Below are positions 39,386 through 48,054 of a stretch of DNA of 64,000 bases, piece after piece. The stretch comes from Candidatus Eisenbacteria bacterium (GTDB lineage: Bacteria; Desulfobacterota; Binatia; DP-6): contig DATJZY010000061.1 of NCBI GenBank assembly GCA_035577985.1, positions 56,095 through 120,094 on the forward strand, given 5' to 3'. Under the pieces are notes generated by a model. That model saw nothing but the letters and a program-made list of their open reading frames with translations. It made no database searches and had not been told where the DNA came from. The position numbers and the translations under genes are program-made. Position 1 is the stretch's first letter. Every line of letters starts with the position of its first letter.

Positions 39386-39814
39386 ATGCGGCGGCTGGTT
39401 GCACTCCTCGTGGTGGGACTGGCGCTCGCGAGCATCGCGGCGGGACGCTCGGGGGACCCCGCGTTGGTCGTGGTCGTCCATCCGGACCGCACGGACACGC
39501 TCGCGATCGAGGACGTCCGGCGCATCTATCTCGGCCAGCGGCGCTTCTGGGACGACGGATCCGCGATCGTCGCGCTGAACCTTCCGTCGGGAAGCGCGCT
39601 CCGGGAGCGGTTCTCGCAGCGCGTGCTCCACGCCGACAGCGCCGAGCTCACCGCCTACTGGAACGAGCAGTATTTCCACGGCGTCTTTCCGCCGACCGTC
39701 CTGTCGTCGAGCGACGCGATCAAGCGCTACGTGGCGTCGGACCCGAAGGCGATCGGCTATCTGGAGGCGTCGGACGTCGACGCAACCGTGCGCGTCGTGC
39801 TGCCGCTCGAGTGA
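39386..39814 (+). CDS. PstS-like small periplasmic protein
   Basis: 142 residues with a signal peptide (LVALLVVGLALASIAAG). The mature part (VVVVHPDRTDTLAIEDVRRIYLG, IVALNLPSGSALRERFSQRVL, YWNEQYFHGVFPP, IKRYVASDPKAIGYLE) matches the phosphate ABC transporter substrate-binding-like family. It corresponds to a truncated single-lobe version of PstS (full PstS is about 320 residues). Such short proteins often sit with porins and two-component systems. Oxyanion binding is inferred. It is co-transcribed with the porin, and a strong hairpin follows ten bases after its stop. Confidence 0.82.
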   Translation: MRRLVALLVVGLALASIAAGRSGDPALVVVVHPDRTDTLAIEDVRRIYLGQRRFWDDGSAIVALNLPSGSALRERFSQRVLHADSAELTAYWNEQYFHGVFPPTVLSSSDAIKRYVASDPKAIGYLEASDVDATVRVVLPLE

Positions 39815-39823
39815 ACGGGGAGC

Positions 39824-39854
39824 CCGGCCGGCACCAGGGGGTGGTGCCGGCCGG
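39824..39854. terminator. Strong hairpin between convergent genes
   Basis: A perfect 12-bp inverted repeat, CCGGCCGGCACC / GGTGCCGGCCGG, with a seven-base loop. It sits between the PstS-like gene and the convergent cytochrome gene, so it probably ends transcription from both sides, although no T-run follows on either strand. Confidence 0.65.
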
Positions 39855-39910
39855 TGAGCCGCCGGGGGGTTGGCGCGACGGCTCGGGGGGTACTCGGCGC
39901 AACGGAGTCT

Positions 39911-41152
39911 TCAGTCGCCGCCACCTCCGCCGAGTGAGCAGAGGCTGCTCAGATATCGGCCGAGCTTGGTGAGCTGCGAGCCCGCGAGCGACGGGAACGC
40001 CGGCATCCCTTCGGCGCCGCCGCGCACGGCCTCGCCGAGATCGCCTCCCTCGCTGCAGCGGACGTTCGGACCGAAGACGCCGTCGGCGTTGCGTCCGCCG
40101 CCCGCGGTCGGGCCGTGGCAGCTCGCGCAGTTGGAGGCGTAGAGGTCCGCGCCGCTGCCGCTGCACAGGCTGCGGAGGTAGTCGGCGATCGTCGTGAGCT
40201 GGTCCTGTGGAAGGTCGGTAGTCGAGAACGCGGGCATCGCGCTCGGCCCCGAGCCCCGGCCGTTGCGGACGGCGTCGGTGAGCAGGCTGCGCACGGTGCA
40301 GCGGACGTCGGTCGCGCCCGCCAGTCCGGCTCCATCCGCACCGTGACAGCCGGCGCAGCGCGCGGCGTAGAGGTCGGCTCCCGTCCCGCCCCCCGTGGGC
40401 GTCGTCGAGCAATTCGCCTGCGCGACGAGATCGACCCACTGCGCGAGGATCTGCGCCTGGGTGCTGCCCGCGGTGAGCTGACGGCCACCGCCGTGCGGGA
40501 CGGCGTCGAGCGGCTTGGTGAGGAGCAGCGAGGACGTCGGAGCGGACTGATCGATCACCAGCACCGTGGCTCGCGCGGTCGCGGCGGGATCGCCGCGCAC
40601 CACGCGCAGGCGGGTCGCCTGCGCCTGTCCACCCGCCGCGTGGCATGCGGAGCAGACGGGGACGAGGACCTGGTCCATCACCTGCGAGGTGAAGAACTGC
40701 TGATTCTGCGTGAAGACGGCATCGCAGGCCGAACCGTCGCCGGTCGCCACCCGGCGCGTCAGCGTGAGCCGGCCCTTCGCGCGCGTTCCGGCGACACGCA
40801 CCCGGGCCCTGCCGGCGACGCCGCTCGCGTTGAGGGTGCCGCGTACGACGAGCCGGGCGCCGGTCGAGCTGCTCCCGATGAGACGAATGCGCGTGCCGCG
40901 AAGCTTGCCCTGCACGAGGTAGGTACCGGCGAGCGTCGGGTCCGTCGCGCCGAGCACCACGGTGCCACTCAGCACCCCGGCCGCGTCGGTGAGCGCGGCG
41001 GCTACGTCGAACGTCTGCGACGGCCGCGCCACCCGGAGCTGGCCCGCGTACGAGCCGGTGAGGCTCGTCGCCGCGACTGCCGGAGCGACCAGCGCCACCG
41101 CGAGAACCAGCGACCGTGCGACGCGGACCGCAAGAGCACTCCGTACCGACAT
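39911..41152 (-). CDS. Exported three-haem c-type cytochrome
   Basis: 413 residues. The signal peptide (VLAVALVAPAVAATS) is followed by a beta-rich domain of about 120 residues (LTGSYAGQLRVARPSQTF, TYLVQGKLRGTRIRLIG). The first haem CSACH lies near residue 171 in a segment ending TKPLDAVPHGGGRQLTAG. Two class I cytochrome domains follow with CAGCH (about 269) and CASCH (about 344), with Met ligands in SAMPAFST and EGMPAFPS. The first 290 residues are clearly homologous to the 245-residue cytochrome at 42357. I chose the ATG giving MSVRSALAVRV, which starts a normal signal peptide. Electron transfer in the periplasm is expected; partners are not evident. Confidence 0.85.
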   Translation of the reverse strand: MSVRSALAVRVARSLVLAVALVAPAVAATSLTGSYAGQLRVARPSQTFDVAAALTDAAGVLSGTVVLGATDPTLAGTYLVQGKLRGTRIRLIGSSSTGARLVVRGTLNASGVAGRARVRVAGTRAKGRLTLTRRVATGDGSACDAVFTQNQQFFTSQVMDQVLVPVCSACHAAGGQAQATRLRVVRGDPAATARATVLVIDQSAPTSSLLLTKPLDAVPHGGGRQLTAGSTQAQILAQWVDLVAQANCSTTPTGGGTGADLYAARCAGCHGADGAGLAGATDVRCTVRSLLTDAVRNGRGSGPSAMPAFSTTDLPQDQLTTIADYLRSLCSGSGADLYASNCASCHGPTAGGGRNADGVFGPNVRCSEGGDLGEAVRGGAEGMPAFPSLAGSQLTKLGRYLSSLCSLGGGGGD

Positions 41153-41232
41153 GCCGGCAATGACGAGCAAGGACGATGCCGCGCCGATTCGCCGGGACTG
41201 GCCAACCGCATCGGGCTGGCGCGTTCCGATCA

Positions 41233-41376
41233 CTGCAACCGTTTGCAGTCGCGCTGCAACGGACTGCGTGAACCGTCGTGCCCGTGCGGGACGAAATGCA
41301 ACGATTACCCGCGCGACGTGAAGCCCGCATGAAGGCATACCCCTTGCTCGATTCCTCCCGTGCAAGCAGGTTGCAG
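41233..41376. promoter_or_regulatory. Cluster of TGCAA half-sites, one LacI-type operator
   Basis: Six TGCAA/TTGCA half-sites lie within about 143 bases between the divergent cytochrome genes. TGCAACCGTTTGCA at 41234-41247 fits the LacI/GalR-family operator pattern TGnAAnCGnTTnCA exactly. Others are TGCAA at 41255, 41297 and 41361 and TTGCA at 41371, the last two forming an inverted pair with a five-base spacer. No LacI-type regulator gene is in the window. Confidence 0.5.
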
Positions 41377-41406
41377 CGTCATCGGTGTGCTCACGGAAGA
41401 GGTGGG

Positions 41407-42342
41407 ATGAGTCTTCGACGCTTCGTGATTTCGATCTGCATCAGCGCGATGGGTGTGGCGGCGCTCGCTCGTCACGCGCACGCGGACGACGCCGCCGGCA
41501 GTCTCGGCGGCGGAGGGACGGCGCACGGCGACATCTCCAAGACTGCGGGCGAGACGGATCGCATCTCGCTCGATCTCGACGAGGGCGCGACGTTGCAGCT
41601 CACGTTCCACGCCGCCTTCGTCGCGAGCCTCGCGCTCACCGATCCCGACGGCACACCCCTCGATCTCGCATTCCCGGGCGGTTCCCGACTGCGGACGAAC
41701 CTTCCCGTGCAGAAGACGGGAACCTACGAGCTCGCGATCGCGTCGACGGACGGATCGCAGGGACTCTATACCGTGATCGCGAAGCAGAAATGGGCGCGCG
41801 CGCTCGCCATCCAGGGGACGGGCGAGCAGATCGTCGGCGTTCCGATGCCGGCGAATTCGCGCCTCGGCTGCGTGGTCGGCGCCTCCCAGGGAGCGTCCGG
41901 CCTGCCGCAGGTGGCGCAGCTCGAGGATCCGGACGGCGCTTCGATTCTCGCGGCGGCGATCGAGCCCCGCGGACGCGTCGCGCGGCTCGCACCGACGGCC
42001 ACGGCCGCCGCCGGCGTCTACCACCTCACGATCGCGCCGACCGACGGGTCGAGCGGCTGGTCGGGAAGAGTCACCCGCTTCGTGCCGCGCGTCGCGCCGA
42101 CGTCGCTGCGGATCACGAACGGGCTCGACGAGATCTCCTTCCGCGCCGACGGCGTGGGGAGCTTCTTCGCGCATCGGTGCGCGTCCTGCCACGGCTGGGC
42201 GGCGTCGTACGGCGGCGTGCGGCGGTACGCGCGCGTCGCGCTCGGGAGGATGGCGGGCGGCAGCATGCCGCCCGGCGGCGGTCTCGCGCCCAGCGACCTC
42301 GGCCTCGTGAAAGGCTGGATCTCGACCGGAATGAAACCATAG
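41407..42342 (+). CDS. Exported mono-haem protein with PPC-like beta domains
   Basis: 311 residues. The signal peptide ends near residue 26 (ALARHAHADD). Two beta domains of the bacterial pre-peptidase C-terminal (PPC) type follow: DRISLDLDEGATLQLTFHA, TYELAIASTDGSQGLYTV and GVYHLTIAPTDGSSGWSG. A single haem motif CASCH sits near residue 258 in SFFAHRCASCHGWAAS, and the Met ligand is probably in GGSMPPGGG. This combination is not one I know by name. It is the first gene of a two-gene unit, with 14 bases to the next cytochrome. The upstream region carries the TGCAA sites. Confidence 0.8.
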   Translation: MSLRRFVISICISAMGVAALARHAHADDAAGSLGGGGTAHGDISKTAGETDRISLDLDEGATLQLTFHAAFVASLALTDPDGTPLDLAFPGGSRLRTNLPVQKTGTYELAIASTDGSQGLYTVIAKQKWARALAIQGTGEQIVGVPMPANSRLGCVVGASQGASGLPQVAQLEDPDGASILAAAIEPRGRVARLAPTATAAAGVYHLTIAPTDGSSGWSGRVTRFVPRVAPTSLRITNGLDEISFRADGVGSFFAHRCASCHGWAASYGGVRRYARVALGRMAGGSMPPGGGLAPSDLGLVKGWISTGMKP

Positions 42343-42356
42343 GAGGACATCGGGAG

Positions 42357-43094
42357 ATGACGACCACGGAACGGATTGCAGCGGCCACCTTCTTTTTGCT
42401 CGCGGTGCTGCCGCTGCGTCCGACGCAGGCCCAGATCGCCGGCTCGTTCGACGGCACCTTGTCGGGAAAGAAGATTCCCCAGACGCTCGCCGCGTCGGCG
42501 ACGTTCTCGCAGGTGGGCAGCCAGGTCACGGGGACGATCGCCCTGCCGATCGATCTCGCGAAGTTCGGCGGCGCCTACCTCTTGCAGGGCAAGGCGACGC
42601 CGAAGCGCATCAAGGTCTCCGGCGGCGGTGGAACGGGCGGCTTCCTGCGCTGGACCGCGAAGATCTCGGGCACGACGCTCAAGGGTAACGTCAAGATCAA
42701 GGCGCCGGGTGGAAAGCTCGTGGGCAGCCTCGCCTTCACGCAGAACCCGCCCTTCGCGACCGACGGCTCGAGCTGCGACGCCGTCTACGATCAGAACAAG
42801 ACGCTCTTCGACGATCAACTGATGACGAGCGTCTTCAGCCTCTGCGGGACCTGCCATGCGCCCGGCTTCCAGGCGGCCGCGACACGTTTGCACATCGATG
42901 CGGTCGACCCGCGCGCGACGGCCCGCCTGGTCGCGCTATTCGTCGACAGTGCCAACCCGACGGCGTCGCGAATCGTCCAGAAGCCGCTCGACCTGGTGCC
43001 GCACGGCGGCGGCGCACAGTTCGCGCCGGGCGGCACGGAGGACATGCTGCTCGAGCAGTGGGTGGGGCTCGTCGCGGCGGCGCACTGCAACTGA
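42357..43094 (+). CDS. Exported mono-haem cytochrome, paralogue of the 413-residue protein
   Basis: 245 residues with a signal peptide (FFLLAVLPLRPTQA). The beta domain (IAGSFDGTLSGKKIPQTL, YLLQGKATPKRIKVSG) is followed by FATDGSSCDAVYDQNKTLF and the haem site CGTCH near residue 163. The chain then continues QAAATRLHIDAVDPRATARL and KPLDLVPHGGGAQFAPGGT and ends LEQWVGLVAAAHCN. It aligns along its length with the first 290 residues of the divergent three-haem cytochrome. The conserved KPLDxVPHGGG His may be the distal haem ligand, because no obvious Met follows. A GGGAG ribosome site precedes the ATG. Confidence 0.82.
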   Translation: MTTTERIAAATFFLLAVLPLRPTQAQIAGSFDGTLSGKKIPQTLAASATFSQVGSQVTGTIALPIDLAKFGGAYLLQGKATPKRIKVSGGGGTGGFLRWTAKISGTTLKGNVKIKAPGGKLVGSLAFTQNPPFATDGSSCDAVYDQNKTLFDDQLMTSVFSLCGTCHAPGFQAAATRLHIDAVDPRATARLVALFVDSANPTASRIVQKPLDLVPHGGGAQFAPGGTEDMLLEQWVGLVAAAHCN

Positions 43095-43183
43095 CGCTCG
43101 TGGCGCCACCGGCGCGCTTGGACACTCGGCGGAAAATGGAGTAACCGGGACGAACCGCGCGTCATGCGGTGGTGGGGTGGAGC

Positions 43184-45997
43184 ATGCGGAGTGGTGGGGC
43201 GGCGCTGTTCGCGGTCTGCGTGTTCGCTTGGTCGACCCAAGCGGCCAATTTCGTCGTCACGACCACGGGTGACAGCGGCGTCGGTTCACTTCGAGATGCC
43301 ATCACCAGCGCCAACGGTGCGCCGGGCGCGGATACGATCTCGTTCAACCTGGCCGGTTGTCCCTGCGTCGTCTCGCTCGCCACGCCGCTCGGCATCACCG
43401 ATCCGCTGACCATCGTTGGTCCGGGCCAGACGAGCCTCGCCATCGATGGCGGGACCACCGTGCAGGCGATCCAGACGGGCGCCGTGGCGGTCGCCATTTC
43501 GGACCTGACGATCCGGAACGCCCACAGCGCCGGGTCCGGCGGCGGCATCGACGCCGCGGGTCCGCTCACGCTGACGCGGGTGACGCTGCAGGGCAATACG
43601 GCGGCCCAGAGCGGGGGCGGCGTGTTCGCCGCCCAGGACGTCACGATCGTCGACAGCGTCTTCGACGGAAACACGGCCACCGCCATGTTCGGCGGCGGTC
43701 TGTATGCAGCCGGGTCACTCTCGATCACGGGGAGCAGGTTCGCGAACAACACCACCGCGACGATGCAGGGCTACCGCGGGGGCGGGGGCCTGATAGCGCT
43801 TGGTGTCACTGCGATTTCCACGACCGAGTTCATCCACAACACGACGGCCGACTGGGGCGGGGGCGCGTACATCGCCGATTTCGTGAGCGTGCAGCCGACC
43901 TCGACGGTGCTCACCGACGTGCGGTTCACGAACAACACCGCGCAGTCGGGCGGTGGAGGCGGGCTCTTCATGTGGTATCAGGCTGTCCTCGATTCGGTCG
44001 AAGTGACCGACAACTACGCTGGGTACCGCGGGGGCGGCGTATACAGCGGATTCGCCGGGAACAACCGAGTCACAATGAACGGCGGTCGGCTGCTCCGGAA
44101 CTCGGGCGCCGGCGGCGGTGGCCTCTACAGCGACGGCGACATCACGATCGACGGCACGCAGATCGTCGGCAACACGTCGCGCAGCAACAACGGCGGCGGG
44201 GCCTGGACGCCGCTGAACGCGACCGTCTCGAACGCGTTCGTCAGCTTCAACGTCGTCCTGATGGGCGGCAACAGCGGTGGGATCGATACGGGGACCAGTC
44301 TCACGATCACCGATTCCATCGTGTCGGACAATCAAACGATGACCGGCAGCGGGGGAGGTACCGGCGCGGGTGCCGATGCGACCGTGACGGGCTGCCAGTA
44401 TCTCCGCAACACCGCCTCGAACCTGGCCGGCGGCGTGCTGGCGTTCGGCGATGCGCACCTCACCGGCAGCACGTTCGACGGCAACACGGCCGAGAACAAC
44501 TGGGGCGGCGCTTCGTTCGGCGGACTGGCGGTGGTCGCGACCGACACCATGTTCCTGCGCAACACGAGCCGCTACGCCGGTGGGGCGCTCGCCTCGCAGA
44601 GCGGCACCATCCAGGTGATGGGTGGTCGGTTCGAGAGCAACCGCGCCGTGCTCGGCGGTTGGGGTGGTGCCATCTACTGCGGTGGCCCCACGGTCACCGT
44701 CGACGACGCCCTGTTCATCACCAACTCCGCCGACGTCAACGGCGGCGCCATCGCCGCAAACGCCACCGCCATCTCCGGCGCGACGTTCGTCGGCAACCAG
44801 GCGAACACGGGTGGCGGGTTGCTCCAATTCGCCGGTGGGACGATCGACAACACCCTCTTCGCCCGCAACCACGCCGTCGGCGGCCAGGGCGAGCAACTGT
44901 GGCTCGGGAACGGCGGCAGCATCCGGCACTCGACGTTCGCGTCGAGCCTCGCCCTGCCGGGGTCGGCGATCTACGTGAGCAGCGGCGCCGTCACGCTGCT
45001 CGACAGCATCCTCACCTCGCACGGCGTCGGTCTCAACAACGACACGGGCACCGTGACGGCGGACTACAACCTCTTCGACGGCAACACGTCCGACACGCAG
45101 GGTGGCGGCATCACGAACGGCCACCCCGTCGCAGGCACCCCGCTCTTCGTCGATCCGATGAGCGACGACTATCATCTGCAGCCGGGCTCCGCGGCGATCG
45201 ACGCCGGCCCCGGCGTCGGTGTCACGACCGACATCGACGGCGATTCGCGCCCGCTGGGCGCCGGGTTCGATCTGGGATGCGACGAGGCCATCCCGCCGCC
45301 GACCACGACGACGACCTCGACCACGAGCAGCACCTCGACGACCTCGTCGACCACGAGCTCGACCAGCACGACCACGCTCGTCCCGACGACGACGAGCAGC
45401 ACCAGTACGACGACGACGAGCAGCAGCACCAGCACGTCCACGTCGACGAGCACCACGACGAGCGCGCCGACGTCGACCACCACGACGGCGACCGTCCCCG
45501 CGAGCACCACCACGACGCTGCCGGCGCAGCTTCTCTCGGGCAAGAAGCTACTGTTGAAGGCGACCCTCTTGAACCTGCTCTCGAAGGACAGCTCGGTCAC
45601 GCTGGGAGCCGGCCCGAGCAGCGCCGACGACCCCACGGAGGAGGGGGGCCAGTTGCGCGTCGTTGCCTCCGGTGATGGCGGCTTCGACGAGACCTACCCC
45701 CTGGCGACCTCGGGGTGGCGCTACATCTCGAAGAAGAAGCCGGCCAACGGCTACACCTTCGCCAAGGGCAACCCCATCAAGAGCATCTCGATCAAGCCCG
45801 GCAAGGGGATCAAGATCGTCGGCAAGGGTTCTGCACTCGGGATCGGGCTTGCGTCGGATCCGCGGCCCGTACTGATCGAGCTTCGCCTGGGTGGTGCGCG
45901 GTACTGCATGGGATTCGGCGGCAGCATCGAGTTCACCGCCGGGAAGAAGTACCTGGCGAAGAATTCGACCGCCGCCGACGCCGCCTGCCCGCCGTGA
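43184..45997 (+). CDS. Exported beta-helix adhesin-like protein with Thr/Ser linker
   Basis: 937 residues. The signal peptide ends near STQAA. The start of the mature chain, FVVTTTGDSGVGSLRDAI, is the CSLREA-type opening seen on many extracellular beta-helices. About 600 residues of parallel beta-helix follow, with turns such as GGGIDAAGPLTLTRVTLQG and GGGVYSGFAGNNRVTM. Near the end is PGSAAIDAGPGVGVTTDIDG, the choice-of-anchor-Q type segment. A Thr/Ser linker (about 706-779) then leads to a 155-residue beta-rich module (LLSGKKLLLKATLLNLL, KKYLAKNSTAADAACPP). The ATG was chosen because a GGGTGGAG site precedes it. The likely role is surface adhesion or carbohydrate binding. Confidence 0.8.
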   Translation: MRSGGAALFAVCVFAWSTQAANFVVTTTGDSGVGSLRDAITSANGAPGADTISFNLAGCPCVVSLATPLGITDPLTIVGPGQTSLAIDGGTTVQAIQTGAVAVAISDLTIRNAHSAGSGGGIDAAGPLTLTRVTLQGNTAAQSGGGVFAAQDVTIVDSVFDGNTATAMFGGGLYAAGSLSITGSRFANNTTATMQGYRGGGGLIALGVTAISTTEFIHNTTADWGGGAYIADFVSVQPTSTVLTDVRFTNNTAQSGGGGGLFMWYQAVLDSVEVTDNYAGYRGGGVYSGFAGNNRVTMNGGRLLRNSGAGGGGLYSDGDITIDGTQIVGNTSRSNNGGGAWTPLNATVSNAFVSFNVVLMGGNSGGIDTGTSLTITDSIVSDNQTMTGSGGGTGAGADATVTGCQYLRNTASNLAGGVLAFGDAHLTGSTFDGNTAENNWGGASFGGLAVVATDTMFLRNTSRYAGGALASQSGTIQVMGGRFESNRAVLGGWGGAIYCGGPTVTVDDALFITNSADVNGGAIAANATAISGATFVGNQANTGGGLLQFAGGTIDNTLFARNHAVGGQGEQLWLGNGGSIRHSTFASSLALPGSAIYVSSGAVTLLDSILTSHGVGLNNDTGTVTADYNLFDGNTSDTQGGGITNGHPVAGTPLFVDPMSDDYHLQPGSAAIDAGPGVGVTTDIDGDSRPLGAGFDLGCDEAIPPPTTTTTSTTSSTSTTSSTTSSTSTTTLVPTTTSSTSTTTTSSSTSTSTSTSTTTSAPTSTTTTATVPASTTTTLPAQLLSGKKLLLKATLLNLLSKDSSVTLGAGPSSADDPTEEGGQLRVVASGDGGFDETYPLATSGWRYISKKKPANGYTFAKGNPIKSISIKPGKGIKIVGKGSALGIGLASDPRPVLIELRLGGARYCMGFGGSIEFTAGKKYLAKNSTAADAACPP
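45301..45520 (+). repeat. Thr/Ser-rich linker, simple-sequence DNA
   Basis: About 73 codons, almost all ACC/ACG/AGC/TCG, encode runs such as TTTTSTTSSTSTTSS. The low-complexity DNA is prone to length change. The linker probably spans the envelope or is O-glycosylated, as in other Thr-linker surface proteins. Confidence 0.85.
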
Positions 45998-46019
45998 GCC
46001 CTGGACGGCGAAGGCTCGC

Positions 46020-46154
46020 ATGATCGACCGTCAACGGGCGCTGCACTTCGCTGGCGAATGGATCGCGGCGTGGAACGTCTTCCACCCTCCGCGCATCGCC
46101 GTCGTGTTCGGCGACGATGGGTTGGTCGCCAAGAGCGCCGCGACGTATGCCTGA
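46020..46154 (+). pseudogene. Fragment of an NTF2/SnoaL-like protein
   Basis: An ATG-initiated frame of 44 codons begins MIDRQRALHFAGEWIAAWN and continues RIAVVFGDDG. This matches the N-terminal helix and first turn (FAxxWIxAWNxHDLDRILxxYxDD) of nuclear-transport-factor-2-like proteins, normally 120-140 residues. The rest of the domain is missing, and the stop lies just before the convergent PLD-like gene. I read it as a truncated remnant. Confidence 0.5.
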
Positions 46155-46181
46155 CCGCCCAGCGAGACGGCGGGTACGACG

Positions 46182-47909
46182 TCAGCGCGCGAAGAGCTTC
46201 CGGTCGTGCTCGAGCTGGGTGCCCGGCTTGTAGAACCGCTCGAACCACGCCGGGAAACCGCTGATCGTCCTCGGCTTGCGCAGCTTGAGCGGCGGCGGCT
46301 TCTTCTTGTCCTTCGCCGCCTTCTTCGCGTCCTTCATGGTCGTGCGGAAGTGGAGGTGGTCGAACACGCGCACCGCCTCGATCGCGTAGCCGGTCGCCAC
46401 GCGACAATCCTCGATCATCACCAGATTGTCGCCGTTCTTGGTCTCGGCCGTCTTCGAGAGATTCGAGGAACCGGTGTAGACCTTGGCGGTCGGCAGGCTG
46501 AAGTCGGTCACCACGAACTTGTGATGGATGTTGATGCCCTTGCCGCCCGACCACTCGCCCTTGAACGGCTCGGGTGCGTGGTCGGCGAGGTACTCGAAGT
46601 CGACGGTGCCGATCGAGCCGTCGGGTTTGTGGACGTTCAGCTTCCCGGTGGTGTTGACGACGCCGTAGCTGAAGAGCGGCTTCGTCGCGAGGGCGTCGAT
46701 CGCGGTTCGCACCGGGCCGGAGGTCTGCGAGAGGAAGGCGATCGAGAAGAAGACCGATGAGGTCGCCTGCTCGATCGCGGCGCCGAGCGGCGTCAGTGTG
46801 AGGTCGTCGCTCGGATGCGGAGAGAGGCCGAACGTGAGCGGCGGCTTGCCGTCGACCTTCGCCAGATTCCACTTCGCGGCGAGGGCGGTCTTCGAATAGC
46901 CGGCGGGGTTCGCGAAGGCGAGGTCGAAGAGCTGACCGAACAGCGCGGCGGCCGGCGCGGCCCGGCAGACGAGCACGTTGTTGGCCTGGATGTAGAGGCC
47001 GCGGAAGCTGAAATTGGTCGAGCCGAAGAGCACGCGGTCCGGCGTCCCGTTCTTGCGCACGAGGAAGACCTTGTTGTGCTGCAGGCTCGAGAAGTGCGTG
47101 CGGTGGACGTGGTCGGCGCCGGCCGACGCCTTGAGGCGCTTGGCCGCCTTCGACTCCGCGCTCGTCGCGGGACGGTGCTCGCCCGAGTCGTCGATGATGG
47201 CGCGGAGCCGCGACCCGAACTGCTCCAAGCGGACCAGGATGTCGGGCTCGTTCAGATCGTACGCGAACACGTCGATCGTCACCGTCGGATCGGCGAGCGC
47301 CTCGTCGAGGAACCCGAAGAGCAGGTCGTACGCCTCGAAGCCCAGCCACCGATAGACGTCCTTCATCTTGGGATCCGAGAGCTTCTGGAACTCGAGGCCC
47401 TTCGAGACCGTGGCCGGGATGACGTTCGGATTGTTGCCGAAACGCTCGGCGTAGGCCTGCGAGGACGCGAAGTTGCGGGTGAAGCCGACGTCCAGGAAGC
47501 CGTCGTACGTCACCGGGTCGAGCGAGATGTCGAGCTCGATCGCCGTGCCCTTCTTCAAGACGTCGTCCTGCGGCATGTGCATCTTGGTGACGCGGTAGCG
47601 GTAGGTGCCGGCCTTCGGATCGTGCGGGAAGTGCACCCAGCGGAACTTCTGGAAGGGCGCATCGAGCGAGGAGAACAGCCTGGCGCCCGTCACCGCCACG
47701 GCGGTCGGCTTGTCGTAGGAGAAGGCGATGCGGTTGGGGAGCGGCTGGAAGTCGGCCGCGCCCGGCGCCTTCGACTCGATGGCGAAACCCACGAGGTCGG
47801 CCTCGGGCTGGTCGACGTCCATGCCGACCAGACACATCCGCTCGCCGCGCCAGAGCTTCACGGAGTAGCCGTCCTTGCTGTCCTGGTTGGTGAAATCGTT
47901 CGCGCTCAT
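46182..47909 (-). CDS. Phospholipase-D-like protein
   Basis: 575 residues with two PLD half-domains. The second half has a full HxKxxxxD motif (HHKFVVTD) followed by GSSNLSKTAE. The first half has HNKVFLVR followed by GSTNFSFRG, so the motif Asp is replaced by Arg. An N-terminal beta domain (about 1-160, VGMDVDQPEADLVGFAIES) is specific to this subfamily. A basic tail (KKAAKDKKKPPPLKLRKPR) is near the C-terminus. No signal peptide is seen, although many PLD-like enzymes act on nucleic acids or lipids. The ATG at 47909 was chosen over upstream alternatives because the conserved-looking protein starts there (MSANDFTNQD). Substrate unknown. Confidence 0.82.
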   Translation of the reverse strand: MSANDFTNQDSKDGYSVKLWRGERMCLVGMDVDQPEADLVGFAIESKAPGAADFQPLPNRIAFSYDKPTAVAVTGARLFSSLDAPFQKFRWVHFPHDPKAGTYRYRVTKMHMPQDDVLKKGTAIELDISLDPVTYDGFLDVGFTRNFASSQAYAERFGNNPNVIPATVSKGLEFQKLSDPKMKDVYRWLGFEAYDLLFGFLDEALADPTVTIDVFAYDLNEPDILVRLEQFGSRLRAIIDDSGEHRPATSAESKAAKRLKASAGADHVHRTHFSSLQHNKVFLVRKNGTPDRVLFGSTNFSFRGLYIQANNVLVCRAAPAAALFGQLFDLAFANPAGYSKTALAAKWNLAKVDGKPPLTFGLSPHPSDDLTLTPLGAAIEQATSSVFFSIAFLSQTSGPVRTAIDALATKPLFSYGVVNTTGKLNVHKPDGSIGTVDFEYLADHAPEPFKGEWSGGKGINIHHKFVVTDFSLPTAKVYTGSSNLSKTAETKNGDNLVMIEDCRVATGYAIEAVRVFDHLHFRTTMKDAKKAAKDKKKPPPLKLRKPRTISGFPAWFERFYKPGTQLEHDRKLFAR

Positions 47910-48054
47910 GACGCCGCCACGGAGCAAACGGCGGACCGCGTCCCGTCCTTCGGAATCGGTCGCTCGCGGGGACCCCTCTGACCACCGCAGTGGACGTGGT
48001 GTCCGGCCGAGGCGACACACCCGGCAGAGGCCGACCCCCGCGCGAGGTCGAAAC

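Noticed and set aside
41217..41236. Possible sigma-54 promoter (TGGC...GC) near the cytochrome genes
   Set aside because: The spacing to the -12 GC is wrong; at the proper distance the bases read TC.
45301..45520. Short-unit CRISPR-like or satellite array
   Set aside because: The ACC/ACG/AGC runs are simple-sequence codons for a Thr/Ser linker in frame, with no repeat-spacer order.
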